DNA of 64,000 bases from Gammaproteobacteria bacterium (GTDB lineage: Bacteria; Pseudomonadota; Gammaproteobacteria; Pseudomonadales; Azotimanducaceae): contig SMWF01000078.1 of assembly GCA_004357385.1 (NCBI GenBank), positions 1-64,000 of the forward strand, given 5' to 3'. Shown piece by piece: positions 25,043 through 34,062 of the stretch (position 1 is the stretch's first letter; each line of letters opens with the position of its first letter). The notes under the pieces were generated by a model. That model searched no databases and was not told where the DNA came from. It saw only the letters and a program-made list of their open reading frames with translations. The position numbers were made by a program, and so were the translations under genes.

Positions 25043-25919
25043 GTTCGAATTCACGGCATTCCTGTGCAACCACCTTGCCCGCCCGGTGCGCGTACTCACT
25101 GACTTCAACACGCCAACCGCTGCCCGTTCGGCTGATCCGGTAGCCGTTGTAGCCGCCGCGACCCAGTCCCACCAGCGATGCCGACGGCGCTGCAACAACC
25201 ACCATGTCGCCCTGGGAGGTGGAAACCACATCGATCCTGCGTTTGTGGCCATGTCCGTGCACCACCAGTTCGGCCCCCTGACGCTGCAGGACACGCAACA
25301 GCGCCGCGGCGTCCGTCAGCCGTTTGCGCCATCGGTGTCCCCGCGGCAATGGGGAATGATGAATCAGGACCAGCCGGAACAGGCCACGCTGACGCGCCTG
25401 ATCGAGCAGCACCGCAATCCGCTGGCGCTGCTCTTCACCGATCCGGCCGGTGGCGAACAGCGGCGCGCTGGGAACCGCTGAGTCCAAGCCGATGATCGCC
25501 ACGCTGTCGCGGACCCGTAAACTCGGAAACATCGGTTCGCTCGCGATACGCGAATCATCTCCCGCGAGGTACTCCGACCAGCACCCCACCGTTTCACTCC
25601 AATCGGCCCGCACGTAACGGTCATGATTGCCAGGTATGACAGTGACCTCGTCCGCTTTGCCGAGGGAGCGCAACCAGGCGGCAGCGGCCCGGCACTCAGC
25701 AGGCAGGCCCACATGCGTGAGATCGCCGGTCACGGTGATGTGATCGAACCCGCGCGCTTGGATATCGGTCACCACATCGGCGAGCACGCCCGGACTGTGC
25801 ACGAACCGGCGATGACGGCGCCAGGACAGGTAGCCGAGCATGCGTTTGTTGAACAACGGCCGCCAACCGGCGCCCTCGAGGGAGGTAAGGTGAGGATCGG
25901 AAAGCTGCGCGATGCGGAA
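25029..25919 (-). CDS. Calcineurin-like metallophosphoesterase, start unresolved
   Basis: The metal motifs are FRIAQLSDPHLTSL (D-x-H), ITVTGDLTH (G-D), VIPGNHD (G-N-H-D) and two later His motifs (LIHHSPLP, VVHGHGHKR). The first motif lies upstream of the only conventional start (TTG 25856), which would delete two metal ligands, so coding must reach at least 25919. From there to the in-frame stop (about 26000) there is no ATG, GTG, TTG or CTG. Either a rare start codon or a base error/frameshift is involved. Likely dephosphorylates a lipid or nucleotide intermediate of the surrounding locus, which is inference. Confidence 0.75.
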   Translation of the reverse strand, partial: FRIAQLSDPHLTSLEGAGWRPLFNKRMLGYLSWRRHRRFVHSPGVLADVVTDIQARGFDHITVTGDLTHVGLPAECRAAAAWLRSLGKADEVTVIPGNHDRYVRADWSETVGCWSEYLAGDDSRIASEPMFPSLRVRDSVAIIGLDSAVPSAPLFATGRIGEEQRQRIAVLLDQARQRGLFRLVLIHHSPLPRGHRWRKRLTDAAALLRVLQRQGAELVVHGHGHKRRIDVVSTSQGDMVVVAAPSASLVGLGRGGYNGYRISRTGSGWRVEVSEYAHRAGKVVAQECREFELSRP

Positions 25920-26022
25920 GCTGTGGGAGTGGGTGTCGGTGTCGATGGCTACCGATCCATGGGAACTGGATATCCGAGGCTTGTTAACATAGCCCGCTGT
26001 TCAGCGCCAGCCGGAGTGTCGG

Positions 26023-27012
26023 GTGCCCATCGCGGTCATCAGCAATCTCAACAGCCACCGCAACCAACGCCTGGCCGGCCCGGTGCGCGCGCTGCTCGAG
26101 ACCAGCCCCGAGGTCATACATGTCGAATCCCGGGATCCGAGCGAACTTCCGGCGCTGCTCGACGCGCTGCGCCGTCAAGGAGTCAGCCATCTGGCGGTCA
26201 ACGGTGGCGATGGTACCGCCCAGCACACGCTCACCGCCCTGTTGAATGGAGCCTGGCCAGACCCACCGACGCTGGCGGTGCTCCCCGGTGGTACCACCAA
26301 CATGACTGCGCACGACCTCAATGGGGGCAAGCTCGGACTGCTCCCGGCGCTACGCGCCTTCCTGGCTGCAGCACGACGCGCCACCCCGCCCAGGCTCATG
26401 CCAGAGACAAGACGCATCATTCGTGTGCAATGCGACGGCCACGACGATCAGTACGGATTCTGCTTCGGCTTGGGCGCCATCGTGCGCGGCATTCGCTACT
26501 GCCACGAGCGGGTGTATCAAATGCGGCTTCCCAACGAACTCGCCCCGGGTGCCGCGATGCTGCGCGCGTTCTATGGAATCGCGCGACGCGAGCCCGTGTT
26601 CGCGGAAGGGTTGCCCGTGACGCTCCGTTACGCCGATGGCGAGTCCGGTGCCCAGAGCGAACAGCTGGATACGAGCTTCATGTGCATCTCCACCCTGCGG
26701 CGCTTGTTTCTCGGCATGACGCCATTCTGGGGTTCAGGCACCGGTGACCTCGCGATGACCATCGTCCGGGAGAAGCCGGAACGTCTCCTGCGCACGCTGC
26801 CCGCCCTGCTGCGCGGTCGGCCCACCCGACACCTGACGACGGGCAACGGCTACACCAGCCGGCGACTCGATTGCCTGCAGATCGAAAGCGACGGTGAGTA
26901 CATGCTGGACGGTGAAGTTTTTCCGGTCGCCGACAGTCCGCTGAAACTCGACGCCGTCACCCTACCGATTCTGGCGTTGGCAACGACACCCGGCGAACCC
27001 AGCGCCCGGTGA
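26023..27012 (+). CDS. Diacylglycerol-kinase-family lipid kinase, candidate ceramide kinase (CpgB-like)
   Basis: 329 aa. The DAGK catalytic domain is recognised by VISNLNSHRNQR at the start, VNGGDGTAQHTL (ATP-binding GGDGT, residues 61-65) and LPGGTTNMTAHDL. The second half is the beta-sandwich domain ending DGEYMLDGEVFPV, a standard DAGK feature. In Caulobacter a kinase of this family phosphorylates ceramide en route to ceramide phosphoglycerate. GTG start; it overlaps the next gene by 4 nt (GTGA), so the two are coupled. Confidence 0.82.
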   Translation: MPIAVISNLNSHRNQRLAGPVRALLETSPEVIHVESRDPSELPALLDALRRQGVSHLAVNGGDGTAQHTLTALLNGAWPDPPTLAVLPGGTTNMTAHDLNGGKLGLLPALRAFLAAARRATPPRLMPETRRIIRVQCDGHDDQYGFCFGLGAIVRGIRYCHERVYQMRLPNELAPGAAMLRAFYGIARREPVFAEGLPVTLRYADGESGAQSEQLDTSFMCISTLRRLFLGMTPFWGSGTGDLAMTIVREKPERLLRTLPALLRGRPTRHLTTGNGYTSRRLDCLQIESDGEYMLDGEVFPVADSPLKLDAVTLPILALATTPGEPSAR

Positions 27013-27929
27013 ACGATCTTGCGGACATCCTGAGGCGCGAGACAGATCGGGAGTTGCCCCGCGCCGTGGCACGGATGAGCGACATTGCCCGAACGCGGTT
27101 CGGTGCCGCGGTCGACGGCGTGCTGTTCTACGGCTCATGCCGGCGCCAGGATGATCCGGACGGTCTGTACGATCTTTACGTCCTGCTGGCTGACTATCGT
27201 TCACTACCAACGCTCGAGGCCTGGCTGGCCCGCATCCTGCCGCCGAATGTGTACTACCTCGAATACGGCAATGGCAGCGCGCGCCGGCGGGCCAAATGTA
27301 CGGTCATCTCACTACGTGATTTCGAGCGCGGCACCTCCAGACTCTGGTTTCATTCTTACTTGTGGGGCCGTTTCTGCCAACCGGTCAGCCTCGCTTATGC
27401 TCGCGATGACCGCATAGAGCAGCGAATCCTGGGCTGTCTCGCCAATGCGGCGCGAACCTTTCTGTCCCGAACGGCGGGGCTGGCGCCCGCGCAGCCAACG
27501 ACCGCAGATCTCTGGTCCACGGGGTTGCGTGCGAGCTACGCCGCCGAGTTGCGCAACGAAGCGCCGAATCGTGCGGATCATCTGTTCGACAGCCATGCGC
27601 ATCAGCTGGACGCGGTCACCCGCGCAGCCGGGTTGGCCGAGCTTCGCGCCCAGCCGGATGGGGTGCGTTGGACGGTCGAGCTCAGTGCGACGGCACGACG
27701 CATCACCCGGTGGAGCTGGGCCGTGCGCACGATCCAGGGCAAGCTGCTGTCGCTCGCCCGGATTTTCAAAGCCTGGTACACCTTCGACGGCGGGCTCGAC
27801 TACATCGTCTGGAAGCTCGCGCGGCACAGCGATCGGGAGATCGTCATTCCGGATCGCGTGCGCCGCCAACCCTGGTTGTACCTGTGGGGTTTTTTCTGGC
27901 GGTTGTACCGGGAAGGTGTGTTTCGCTGA
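27009..27929 (+). CDS. Nucleotidyltransferase-like protein of sphingolipid locus
   Basis: 306 aa. Residues about 30-60 read VDGVLFYGSCRRQDDPDGLYDLYVLL, the GS-x10-D-x-D/Y pattern of minimal nucleotidyltransferases, although the first Asp pair is altered. The remainder is mixed and ends with a basic, tryptophan-rich segment (WLYLWGFFWRLYREG) likely associated with the membrane. The 4-nt overlap with the lipid kinase suggests it acts on the phosphorylated lipid, as Cpg proteins do. I cannot name the reaction. Confidence 0.7.
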   Translation: MNDLADILRRETDRELPRAVARMSDIARTRFGAAVDGVLFYGSCRRQDDPDGLYDLYVLLADYRSLPTLEAWLARILPPNVYYLEYGNGSARRRAKCTVISLRDFERGTSRLWFHSYLWGRFCQPVSLAYARDDRIEQRILGCLANAARTFLSRTAGLAPAQPTTADLWSTGLRASYAAELRNEAPNRADHLFDSHAHQLDAVTRAAGLAELRAQPDGVRWTVELSATARRITRWSWAVRTIQGKLLSLARIFKAWYTFDGGLDYIVWKLARHSDREIVIPDRVRRQPWLYLWGFFWRLYREGVFR

Positions 27930-27944
27930 CCAGCGTACTGTCAG

Positions 27945-28667
27945 CTAGAACCACTCGACCTTTTTGCCCACCACTTTGTCCCGAATCGACCAGAACAGGC
28001 TCTTCGGGTTGATCACCGCAACGAATATCCTGCGCATCCGGTCCGCCGGGCAATTGATCGGCTTGACGCCGTGCCAGCCATGGTCGCTGCGCGAGATTAT
28101 CACGCTGCGATTGCCCAGGGTCTCCACCGTCCTGAAGCCGTCGAAATCCTCAAAGTCCGGCGCCGAGTTGCGATCGAGCCGCCCGCCATCATCGAACAGC
28201 AGCGTCTCGCCGCCCCACGCCGGATCCCAATCCTGCTCGGTGTTCAGGTAGAACAGGTGCGAGCCATACTCGCGCCGGGCATCCGTGTGCGGCGAAATCG
28301 AGCAACCATTCGGCGTGTAATGCCAGTGAAAGCGAAATTGGAGCGGGCCCGAGTCGAACAGACGCCGCAGGCCATCGCGATACCCGTCGCCACGCAACTC
28401 GTCGATGAACGCTTGCCAGGGTTCGGGCAGGTGCACGCCGCTGGTGTATTCGAGCGAGTAGCGATCGTGCGGCTTCTGTCCGGCCCGGCGCCGATAGCCG
28501 AAACTTTCGGTGAAGCCCGCAACGTCCGGCATGTCGGCGACCAACGCCGCAAATCCTTCATCCGTTATCAGCCCTAACGGGTTCGCCGAAGGGTATGGCC
28601 AGGCGCTGCGGAACTCTGCTGGATCGAGCGCATGCAACTTATCGACGTCGAGTAGTGCGTTCATCAT
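27945..28667 (-). CDS. 2-oxoglutarate/Fe(II) oxygenase
   Basis: About 240 aa. The iron triad is His134/Asp136 (SPHTDARRE) and His206 (HGWHGV), with Arg219 or 220 for 2-oxoglutarate (numbering from the longest frame). FHWHYTPNG precedes the site. In this locus a lipid hydroxylase that makes 2-hydroxy or phyto-type ceramides is an attractive guess, not proven. I prefer ATG 28667 to the TTG at 28688 because TTG would overlap the upstream stop and lacks family resemblance; a TGAGG sits before it. Coupled to the upstream transferase. Confidence 0.8.
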   Translation of the reverse strand: MMNALLDVDKLHALDPAEFRSAWPYPSANPLGLITDEGFAALVADMPDVAGFTESFGYRRRAGQKPHDRYSLEYTSGVHLPEPWQAFIDELRGDGYRDGLRRLFDSGPLQFRFHWHYTPNGCSISPHTDARREYGSHLFYLNTEQDWDPAWGGETLLFDDGGRLDRNSAPDFEDFDGFRTVETLGNRSVIISRSDHGWHGVKPINCPADRMRRIFVAVINPKSLFWSIRDKVVGKKVEWF

Positions 28668-28677
28668 CAGCGGGGCC

Positions 28678-29580
28678 TCAATGGACAAGCGCCGGCGTGC
28701 GATCGATCACTTCGAGCGCATCCTGACGAACATGGCTGAGAGCCATCTCGTTGCGCACTACGGCCTCATCAATCACATCATTTTCCAGACACTCTTTCAG
28801 CAGGCCGAAGAAAAACTGCTCCTGCCGGATATCGGGATGACGCGCGTAGCGACCCAGCAGCGCGTACTCGCCCAACCAGCGGTTCTTCAGTTTCACCAGG
28901 CTGCCTACGATCGGCACGTTCTTCAGCTTGTCTGCCGGTGTGTAGTCGACCTTCAGCCCGGTCTTCCAGGGCTGCGTGCGACGTTTGGTGTTGTGCAACA
29001 ACCGGGTGTTGTCATCCAGGTGATCGAAATCGTTCCATTCACTACCGAAATATCCGACGTTCTGCTCGGGCTCATAGGCGAGGCATATCCAGCGCTTGTA
29101 GTCTCGATCGAAGGAAAACAATTCCCCGAATTCCCGCTCGGCGTCCCAATGCGTCAGTTTCGCGCAATCGAGCAGCATCACGCTGGTGGCGACGCAGAAT
29201 TTCCGCTTCTCGGGTTTCGAGCGATGCCGCCCCATGACGGCGGTGCCCTGCATGTCCTTGGTCAGCAGTTCATGGATGTCCCGCACGGCAAAGATGTCGG
29301 GATCCATGATCACCGCACGGCCTTCATAGCCCATCAGCTTGGGTGGCATGAAACGCAGCGGCGTGAAGGACTGCAGATCGTCCATCCGCCAGATCCGGGT
29401 ACCCCCACCCCGCAGGAATGCCTGACCCTCACGGTCGGCCAGAAAGGCGTGATCGCGGGTGTGGATGAACTGCACGTCGAACTCGTCCGCGTGGGTTGAG
29501 TTGCGCTTGAGGGAATAAGCGGACACCAGCGCGCCAAGCCACTGACGTTCGTTGGTATGGATGAATACGCAGTCGTTCAC
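28678..29580 (-). CDS. GT8-like nucleotide-diphospho-sugar transferase, copy A
   Basis: 300 aa. The start DCVFIHTNERQWLGALVSAYSL and the metal-binding DPD in GRAVIMDPDIFAV are characteristic of GT8-type (glycogenin-like) transferases; later LDCAKLTHW, WNDFDHLDDNTRLLH and WKTG complete the pattern. About half of its residues match the divergent copy at 29746. Likely transfers a sugar to a lipid or LPS acceptor on the cytoplasmic face. GTG start; followed directly by the 2-oxoglutarate oxygenase. Confidence 0.78.
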   Translation of the reverse strand: MNDCVFIHTNERQWLGALVSAYSLKRNSTHADEFDVQFIHTRDHAFLADREGQAFLRGGGTRIWRMDDLQSFTPLRFMPPKLMGYEGRAVIMDPDIFAVRDIHELLTKDMQGTAVMGRHRSKPEKRKFCVATSVMLLDCAKLTHWDAEREFGELFSFDRDYKRWICLAYEPEQNVGYFGSEWNDFDHLDDNTRLLHNTKRRTQPWKTGLKVDYTPADKLKNVPIVGSLVKLKNRWLGEYALLGRYARHPDIRQEQFFFGLLKECLENDVIDEAVVRNEMALSHVRQDALEVIDRTPALVH

Positions 29581-29745
29581 TTAGGTTCTGGTGTTGCGCA
29601 GGCGCGCCGTGCGCAATTTGGCCCGGTTGAAAGCACGGCGGCTAGTCTACGTTCGAAATGCAGCGCGTCAACCGCGGCAACCCCTGTCCCTGGTGTTATC
29701 CAACCCAGGTGTGTACTCGCAGCGATGCCGTTAAAATGTGCTGCC

Positions 29746-30681
29746 ATGAACGCGTGTGTCTTCATTCATACCAATCACAAACAGATGCTCGGGGCACTGG
29801 TGGCCCAGCATGCGCTGCGGCGCAGTTCGACCCACAACGACCAGTTCGACGTCCGCATCATCGACAGCGCGCAGTTCGGGTTTCTGGCGGAATTGGATGG
29901 TCAGTCGTATCTACGCGATGGGGTGAAGCGGGTCTGGTTGTACGATGACCTGCAGTCGTTCACGCCACTGCGCTTCATGCCGCCAGAACTGATGGGCTAT
30001 GAAGGCCGTGCGGTGATCATGGACCCCGACATTTTTGCCGTCGCCGACATCTGGGAGCTGTTGTCGCGTGATATGGGCGGTAACAGCATCCTCTGCCGGG
30101 CCCGGTCAGGACCGAAGGGCCTGGTCGACAAATGTCTGGCGTCGAGCGTGATGTTGCTGGATTGCGCGAAACTGACCCATTGGCGCTGCGAGGACCAGTT
30201 CCGGTCGATGTTCGCCGGCGAGCTCGATTATCACGACTGGGTCTGCCTGAAGACCGAGGATCGCGCCACCATCGGACCGCTGGAACATCAGTGGAACGAC
30301 TTCGATCGGTTCACGACCGAGACGAAGCTGCTGCATACCACGCGGCGTAAAACGCAACCCTGGAAATCGGGCCTGCCGATCGACTGGCGCCCGGCGGAGC
30401 GGTTTCGGCTGTTTCCGCCGATCGGCTGGCTGATGCGGGCACGGCGCCGGCTATTCGGCGAGTACGGCCTGCTGGGTCACTACAAATCACATCCTGATCA
30501 GAACCAGGAGAATCTGTTCTTCGGCCTGCTCAAGGAATGCCTCGACCAGGGTTCGATCAACGAAGCGATGCTGCGCGACGAGATGGCCCTGAACCACGTG
30601 CGTCACGATGCCTTGGAGGTGCTCGACCGCGCACCCACGCTGGCGCCGCCGGGAGATCCGCCACTGGCACTCGCCACCTAG
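29746..30681 (+). CDS. GT8-like nucleotide-diphospho-sugar transferase, copy B
   Basis: 311 aa, paralogue of the gene at 28678 in the opposite direction. ACVFIHTNHKQMLGAL, DLQSFTPLRFMPPELMGYEGR and the DPD motif (Asp93/Asp95, VIMDPDIFAV) are shared almost word for word, as is the ending NEAMLRDEMALNHVRHDALEV. The divergence in the basic middle (RRLFGEYGLLGHYKSHP) may set the acceptor. ATG 29746 was preferred; the open frame upstream is just the intergenic region. The pair suggests two successive similar sugar additions. Confidence 0.78.
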   Translation: MNACVFIHTNHKQMLGALVAQHALRRSSTHNDQFDVRIIDSAQFGFLAELDGQSYLRDGVKRVWLYDDLQSFTPLRFMPPELMGYEGRAVIMDPDIFAVADIWELLSRDMGGNSILCRARSGPKGLVDKCLASSVMLLDCAKLTHWRCEDQFRSMFAGELDYHDWVCLKTEDRATIGPLEHQWNDFDRFTTETKLLHTTRRKTQPWKSGLPIDWRPAERFRLFPPIGWLMRARRRLFGEYGLLGHYKSHPDQNQENLFFGLLKECLDQGSINEAMLRDEMALNHVRHDALEVLDRAPTLAPPGDPPLALAT

Positions 30682-30700
30682 GGAGCAAAGATCTCTGCTT

Positions 30701-31777
30701 CTAGTCTGCAAGCAGCGTTCGCACCGCAGCGACCGCGCGGCCGGTATCGTCCCCGGCGTCTGGGGTCGGCTCGAACCACTCGGGGGCCTCGTTCAGCCAG
30801 CGGGCTCGCTGGTCTGCAACGAGTCGTTGGTTGATCGCGCGAACGTCACGGCGCATGCGCCGCGGCCCAATCGCGTTGGCGACCCGGTGCACCAGAGGTC
30901 GCCAGCGATAACTCTTGATCTTCAGCCACCAGGGGCGGCCCTCCCGGGGCGCCACATCGACCATGAACACCGGCTTGCCCGTGGCACACGCCTCCCCAAG
31001 CATCGACATGCTCTCGGCCGTGACGACAAAGCAGTCGCCGCTGGCCAGATAGGCCTGGTAGGGGTTCTCGACACCCGCCAGGTGCCAGTCAAAGAATTCC
31101 AGTTCTCCGGCCCAGGCCTCGCGCAGGCGACGTTGCAACGCGGTGATGAAGCGAGGCGGCGTCCGCGCGCTGGTGCTGACCAGCAGCGTCCCCGTGGTTC
31201 CAACGAACAACCGGGTCACGGCACTGGCCATTGAACGAGCGAGCGCCCGGGTAAACACATGCGGCCCACTGTTGCCGCCCACCAGCATGACGATCCGGGG
31301 CGCCGGCAAGCGCGTGTAACGTTCGATACCCGGCGCTTCGCGAGCAGCATCTTCGGCCAGCGGCAGGGTAACCGTCAGCACGTTCGAAAACTCGGCGAGC
31401 GGATACTGCGGGGTGCTGATAATCAGATCGAAGCGCTTCGGGTGCGACCAGGGACGGCCGATGTGGACGAGCCGTGTCCGACCATCCGAACGTGCCCGAA
31501 TCCAGCGCGCGACCAGCTCGTTGCGGCGCCCGCCGGTGATCACAAGGTCCGGCCACGGCGGCGTCAACTCGGCGCGCGAGGACCGCGTCAGTCCGGCCAG
31601 CGTAGGTCGCGGTGCGGCATGCAGTAACAATTCCCAGGATTCGAATGTCAGGTTTTTGGTAAGCGCGGGAACACCCAGACCCTCCACCAGGGCCCGCATC
31701 TGCGCATAGTCTCCTGCCTTCGGGCCTTTCAACACCCAGATTAGTGGGTCGTTGCCGGGCTCATCCCGATCGATCAC
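30701..31777 (-). CDS. ELM1/GtrOC1-family putative glycosyltransferase, copy A
   Basis: 358 aa. The N-terminus IWVLKGPKAGDYAQMRALVEGLG, the middle PDLVITGGRRNELVARWI and HIGRPWSHPKRFDLIISTPQY, and the end VTAESMSMLGEACATGKPVFMVD are the 'mitochondrial fission ELM1 family' signature. These proteins have a GT-B fold and are thought to be sugar transferases. A second member is at 34063 with the LptFG-like pair between them. GTG start. Confidence 0.8.
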   Translation of the reverse strand: MIDRDEPGNDPLIWVLKGPKAGDYAQMRALVEGLGVPALTKNLTFESWELLLHAAPRPTLAGLTRSSRAELTPPWPDLVITGGRRNELVARWIRARSDGRTRLVHIGRPWSHPKRFDLIISTPQYPLAEFSNVLTVTLPLAEDAAREAPGIERYTRLPAPRIVMLVGGNSGPHVFTRALARSMASAVTRLFVGTTGTLLVSTSARTPPRFITALQRRLREAWAGELEFFDWHLAGVENPYQAYLASGDCFVVTAESMSMLGEACATGKPVFMVDVAPREGRPWWLKIKSYRWRPLVHRVANAIGPRRMRRDVRAINQRLVADQRARWLNEAPEWFEPTPDAGDDTGRAVAAVRTLLAD

Positions 31778-31909
31778 TTGTCTGTTCTCCGCAGCGTTTG
31801 AGTTGGCCTGGGGGGCCTATTAGACTCGCCAGCGGCAGCACGGCCCCAGCCTCCAATCCCCAAGGATTATGAAACAGCAGCCAGGGACACGCTACGTGGC
31901 GATTCGCAC

Positions 31910-32974
31910 ATGATCGACCGGTACGTGTTTCGACTGGTGATCATTCCAAGCCTCGCCGGGTTCGGGTTGCTGTTGTTGCTGGTGACCGCGTTCAACGCAG
32001 GCGAGTTGCTGCGCGACCCCGCCGTTTCCCAATTTCCCGCGAGCTACCTGATCGAGATGCTGCTGATGCGGGACATCATTGCGAGTGAGGTGCTGCTACC
32101 CACCGCAATCTACGTCGGCCTCCTGGTGACGATGATTCACTGGCATCGAGACCGCGAAGCCTGGGCATTCTACGCCGCCGGGGTAACTCCCGGTCGTCTG
32201 GCCCGCCCCATCATCATCATCAGTTGTACCCTGGCCCTGATCATTGCCTTGCTGTCACTGGTCGTCCGACCCTGGGCCTATGCCCAGACCTACGCTCTGG
32301 ACAACGCGGCACTGCACCTGAGCACCGACGTCATGCTGCCCCACCAGTTCTATAGCTGGAGCGACCAGCTGGTCATCAGCGCCGCCGAAATTGATCACGA
32401 CACCGGCGAAATGCGCCGTGTTTTCGCCCAGGACAGGGGACCTGCGGGCGTACGAATCATTCGCGCGGCGCGGGGCCGGATCCTTGCCCCGGACACGGAC
32501 CGGCGCCAGCGCATCGAGTTGAGTCACGGCACCAGCTACTGGGTAGAACACAGCCGCGAGGGGGACCGCGGTACGCGCTTCGAACGCCTCGTGTATGTGT
32601 CCCCGCCCCTGCAAGAAAACGATCCGCAGTCCAAGCGCCGCGCGCGTCCCACCCGCGCGCTGTTCGGGGCGACCCAACCCAAGGAGGTCGCTGAGCTGCA
32701 ATGGCGCCTGTCGATGCCATGGCTGGCGCTGTTCGTCACCCTGCTGGGGGGAGAGCTGACCCGCGCGCTTCCCGGATCCAACGTGTACGCCCGCTACCTT
32801 CTTGGTATCGGGATGTACGCCGTGGTCTTCAACGTCGCAGCGATTGGCCGAACCTGGGTCGAAAACGGTCAGGTCGCGCCGATGCCCGGCATGTACTGGG
32901 TGCCGGCATTGACCGCCGCAGCGTACCTGGTGCTGCGCCGCTTGCCGCGCCTGAGCCTCGCGCGACCCACATGA
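31910..32974 (+). CDS. LptF/YjgP-family permease, sphingolipid-locus paralogue
   Basis: 354 aa with the LptF/G topology: two or three N-terminal membrane helices (VIIPSLAGFGLLLLLVTAF, MLLMRDIIASEVLLPTAIYVGL, PIIIISCTLALIIALLSLVV), a periplasmic beta-jellyroll (about 130-250), and three C-terminal helices. Canonical LptF forms the ABC permease that extracts LPS. This copy lies beside lipid-modifying genes rather than in the usual lptFG location near pepA, so it may export the sphingolipid. Overlaps its LptG-like partner by ATGA; no ABC ATPase is nearby, so it may borrow LptB. Confidence 0.85.
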   Translation: MIDRYVFRLVIIPSLAGFGLLLLLVTAFNAGELLRDPAVSQFPASYLIEMLLMRDIIASEVLLPTAIYVGLLVTMIHWHRDREAWAFYAAGVTPGRLARPIIIISCTLALIIALLSLVVRPWAYAQTYALDNAALHLSTDVMLPHQFYSWSDQLVISAAEIDHDTGEMRRVFAQDRGPAGVRIIRAARGRILAPDTDRRQRIELSHGTSYWVEHSREGDRGTRFERLVYVSPPLQENDPQSKRRARPTRALFGATQPKEVAELQWRLSMPWLALFVTLLGGELTRALPGSNVYARYLLGIGMYAVVFNVAAIGRTWVENGQVAPMPGMYWVPALTAAAYLVLRRLPRLSLARPT

Positions 32975-34035
32975 ACCTGCTGACCCGCCATCTTGCCGCC
33001 GAACTGGCACGCAGCTATCTGATCGTCGGCGCGGCATTGCTGGTGTTGTTCGATCTGATCGCATTTCTCGAAGAAGCTCAGGACATCGGTGACGGCCACT
33101 ACCAGACGCTGAACGCACTGGTTTACGTGCTGATGAGCAGCCCCGCGCGTTTGATCGATCTGACACCTTTCGTGTGTCTACTCGCGGCGTTGCTTGGACT
33201 CAGCCAGTTCAATCGGACCAGCGAACTGACGGCGGTCCGCTCGGCCGGCGTCTCGCCACCGCAGATGGCGTTAGTAACGATCCTGCTGGCATTGGGTTAC
33301 GTCGTGCCGGTCGCCGGCCTCGATTGGGCCGCGCGGTCCATGTACCAGGACGCGATCCTGGACCGCATGCACGCCACCTCGGCGAGTGGCAATGCGTTGC
33401 GCGGCCGAGGATTCTGGACGGTGCGCCACGATACCTACGTGCATGTATCGGAGTTCGACCTGTCTCAGCAACCGAAAGGGATTCGCGTTTTCGAGTTTGA
33501 CGAAAATGCCAATCTGATTCGCTACCTCAGCGCTCGCTATGCAGACGTGCTGGTCTCCGATCAATGGCAACTGCACGACGTCGTTGAGAAAGTGGTAACC
33601 ACCGGCAAGGAGATTCGCACCGAGACGCTTGCCGAACGCCCCTGGACCCCTATCTGGGACCCGACCATCGACATGTACGAACTGCCCGACAACAGTCTAT
33701 CGCTGCCACAACTCCGGTCCCGCATCGGCTACCAGGAAAACGTGAAGCAATCGGTGACCTCACTGGAGATCGAGTTGTGGAATCGAGCGGCGCTGCCCAT
33801 CAGCGGGCTGATCTTCACGCTGTTCGCAATCCCGTTCGCGTTGAAACCCAAACCCCGGGGCGGCATCGCAGGGCAGATCGCACTCGGCTGCATGCTCGCG
33901 CTGTTGATTTACCTTGGCCAGCAGCTACTGATCAACGCCGGTGTGCTGCTAGGTTTGCCCCCCGCGCTGGCGGTGGCGCTGCCCGCCCTCGCGGTCCTCG
34001 CCATCGGGCTGATGATGATCCGTCGCACGGCCTGA
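32971..34035 (+). CDS. LptG/YjgQ-family permease, sphingolipid-locus paralogue
   Basis: 354 aa. N-terminal ELARSYLIVGAALLVLFDLIAFLEE and LIDLTPFVCLLAALLGLSQFNRTSEL (the coupling-helix region with SELTAVRSAG) are typical LptG; C-terminal ALPISGLIFTLFAIPFALKP also. The periplasmic jellyroll is about 95-270. Starts within the stop of the LptF-like gene (ATGA), so a stoichiometric heterodimer is expected. Assignment to sphingolipid transport is from context. Confidence 0.87.
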   Translation: MNLLTRHLAAELARSYLIVGAALLVLFDLIAFLEEAQDIGDGHYQTLNALVYVLMSSPARLIDLTPFVCLLAALLGLSQFNRTSELTAVRSAGVSPPQMALVTILLALGYVVPVAGLDWAARSMYQDAILDRMHATSASGNALRGRGFWTVRHDTYVHVSEFDLSQQPKGIRVFEFDENANLIRYLSARYADVLVSDQWQLHDVVEKVVTTGKEIRTETLAERPWTPIWDPTIDMYELPDNSLSLPQLRSRIGYQENVKQSVTSLEIELWNRAALPISGLIFTLFAIPFALKPKPRGGIAGQIALGCMLALLIYLGQQLLINAGVLLGLPPALAVALPALAVLAIGLMMIRRTA

Positions 34036-34062
34036 ACCCCGCACGCGTTCCACCTTATCCCA

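Noticed and set aside
30682-30715. Rho-independent terminator after the GT8-like copy B gene
   Set aside because: The AGCAAAGATCTCTGCT hairpin is short, imperfect and not followed by a T-run.
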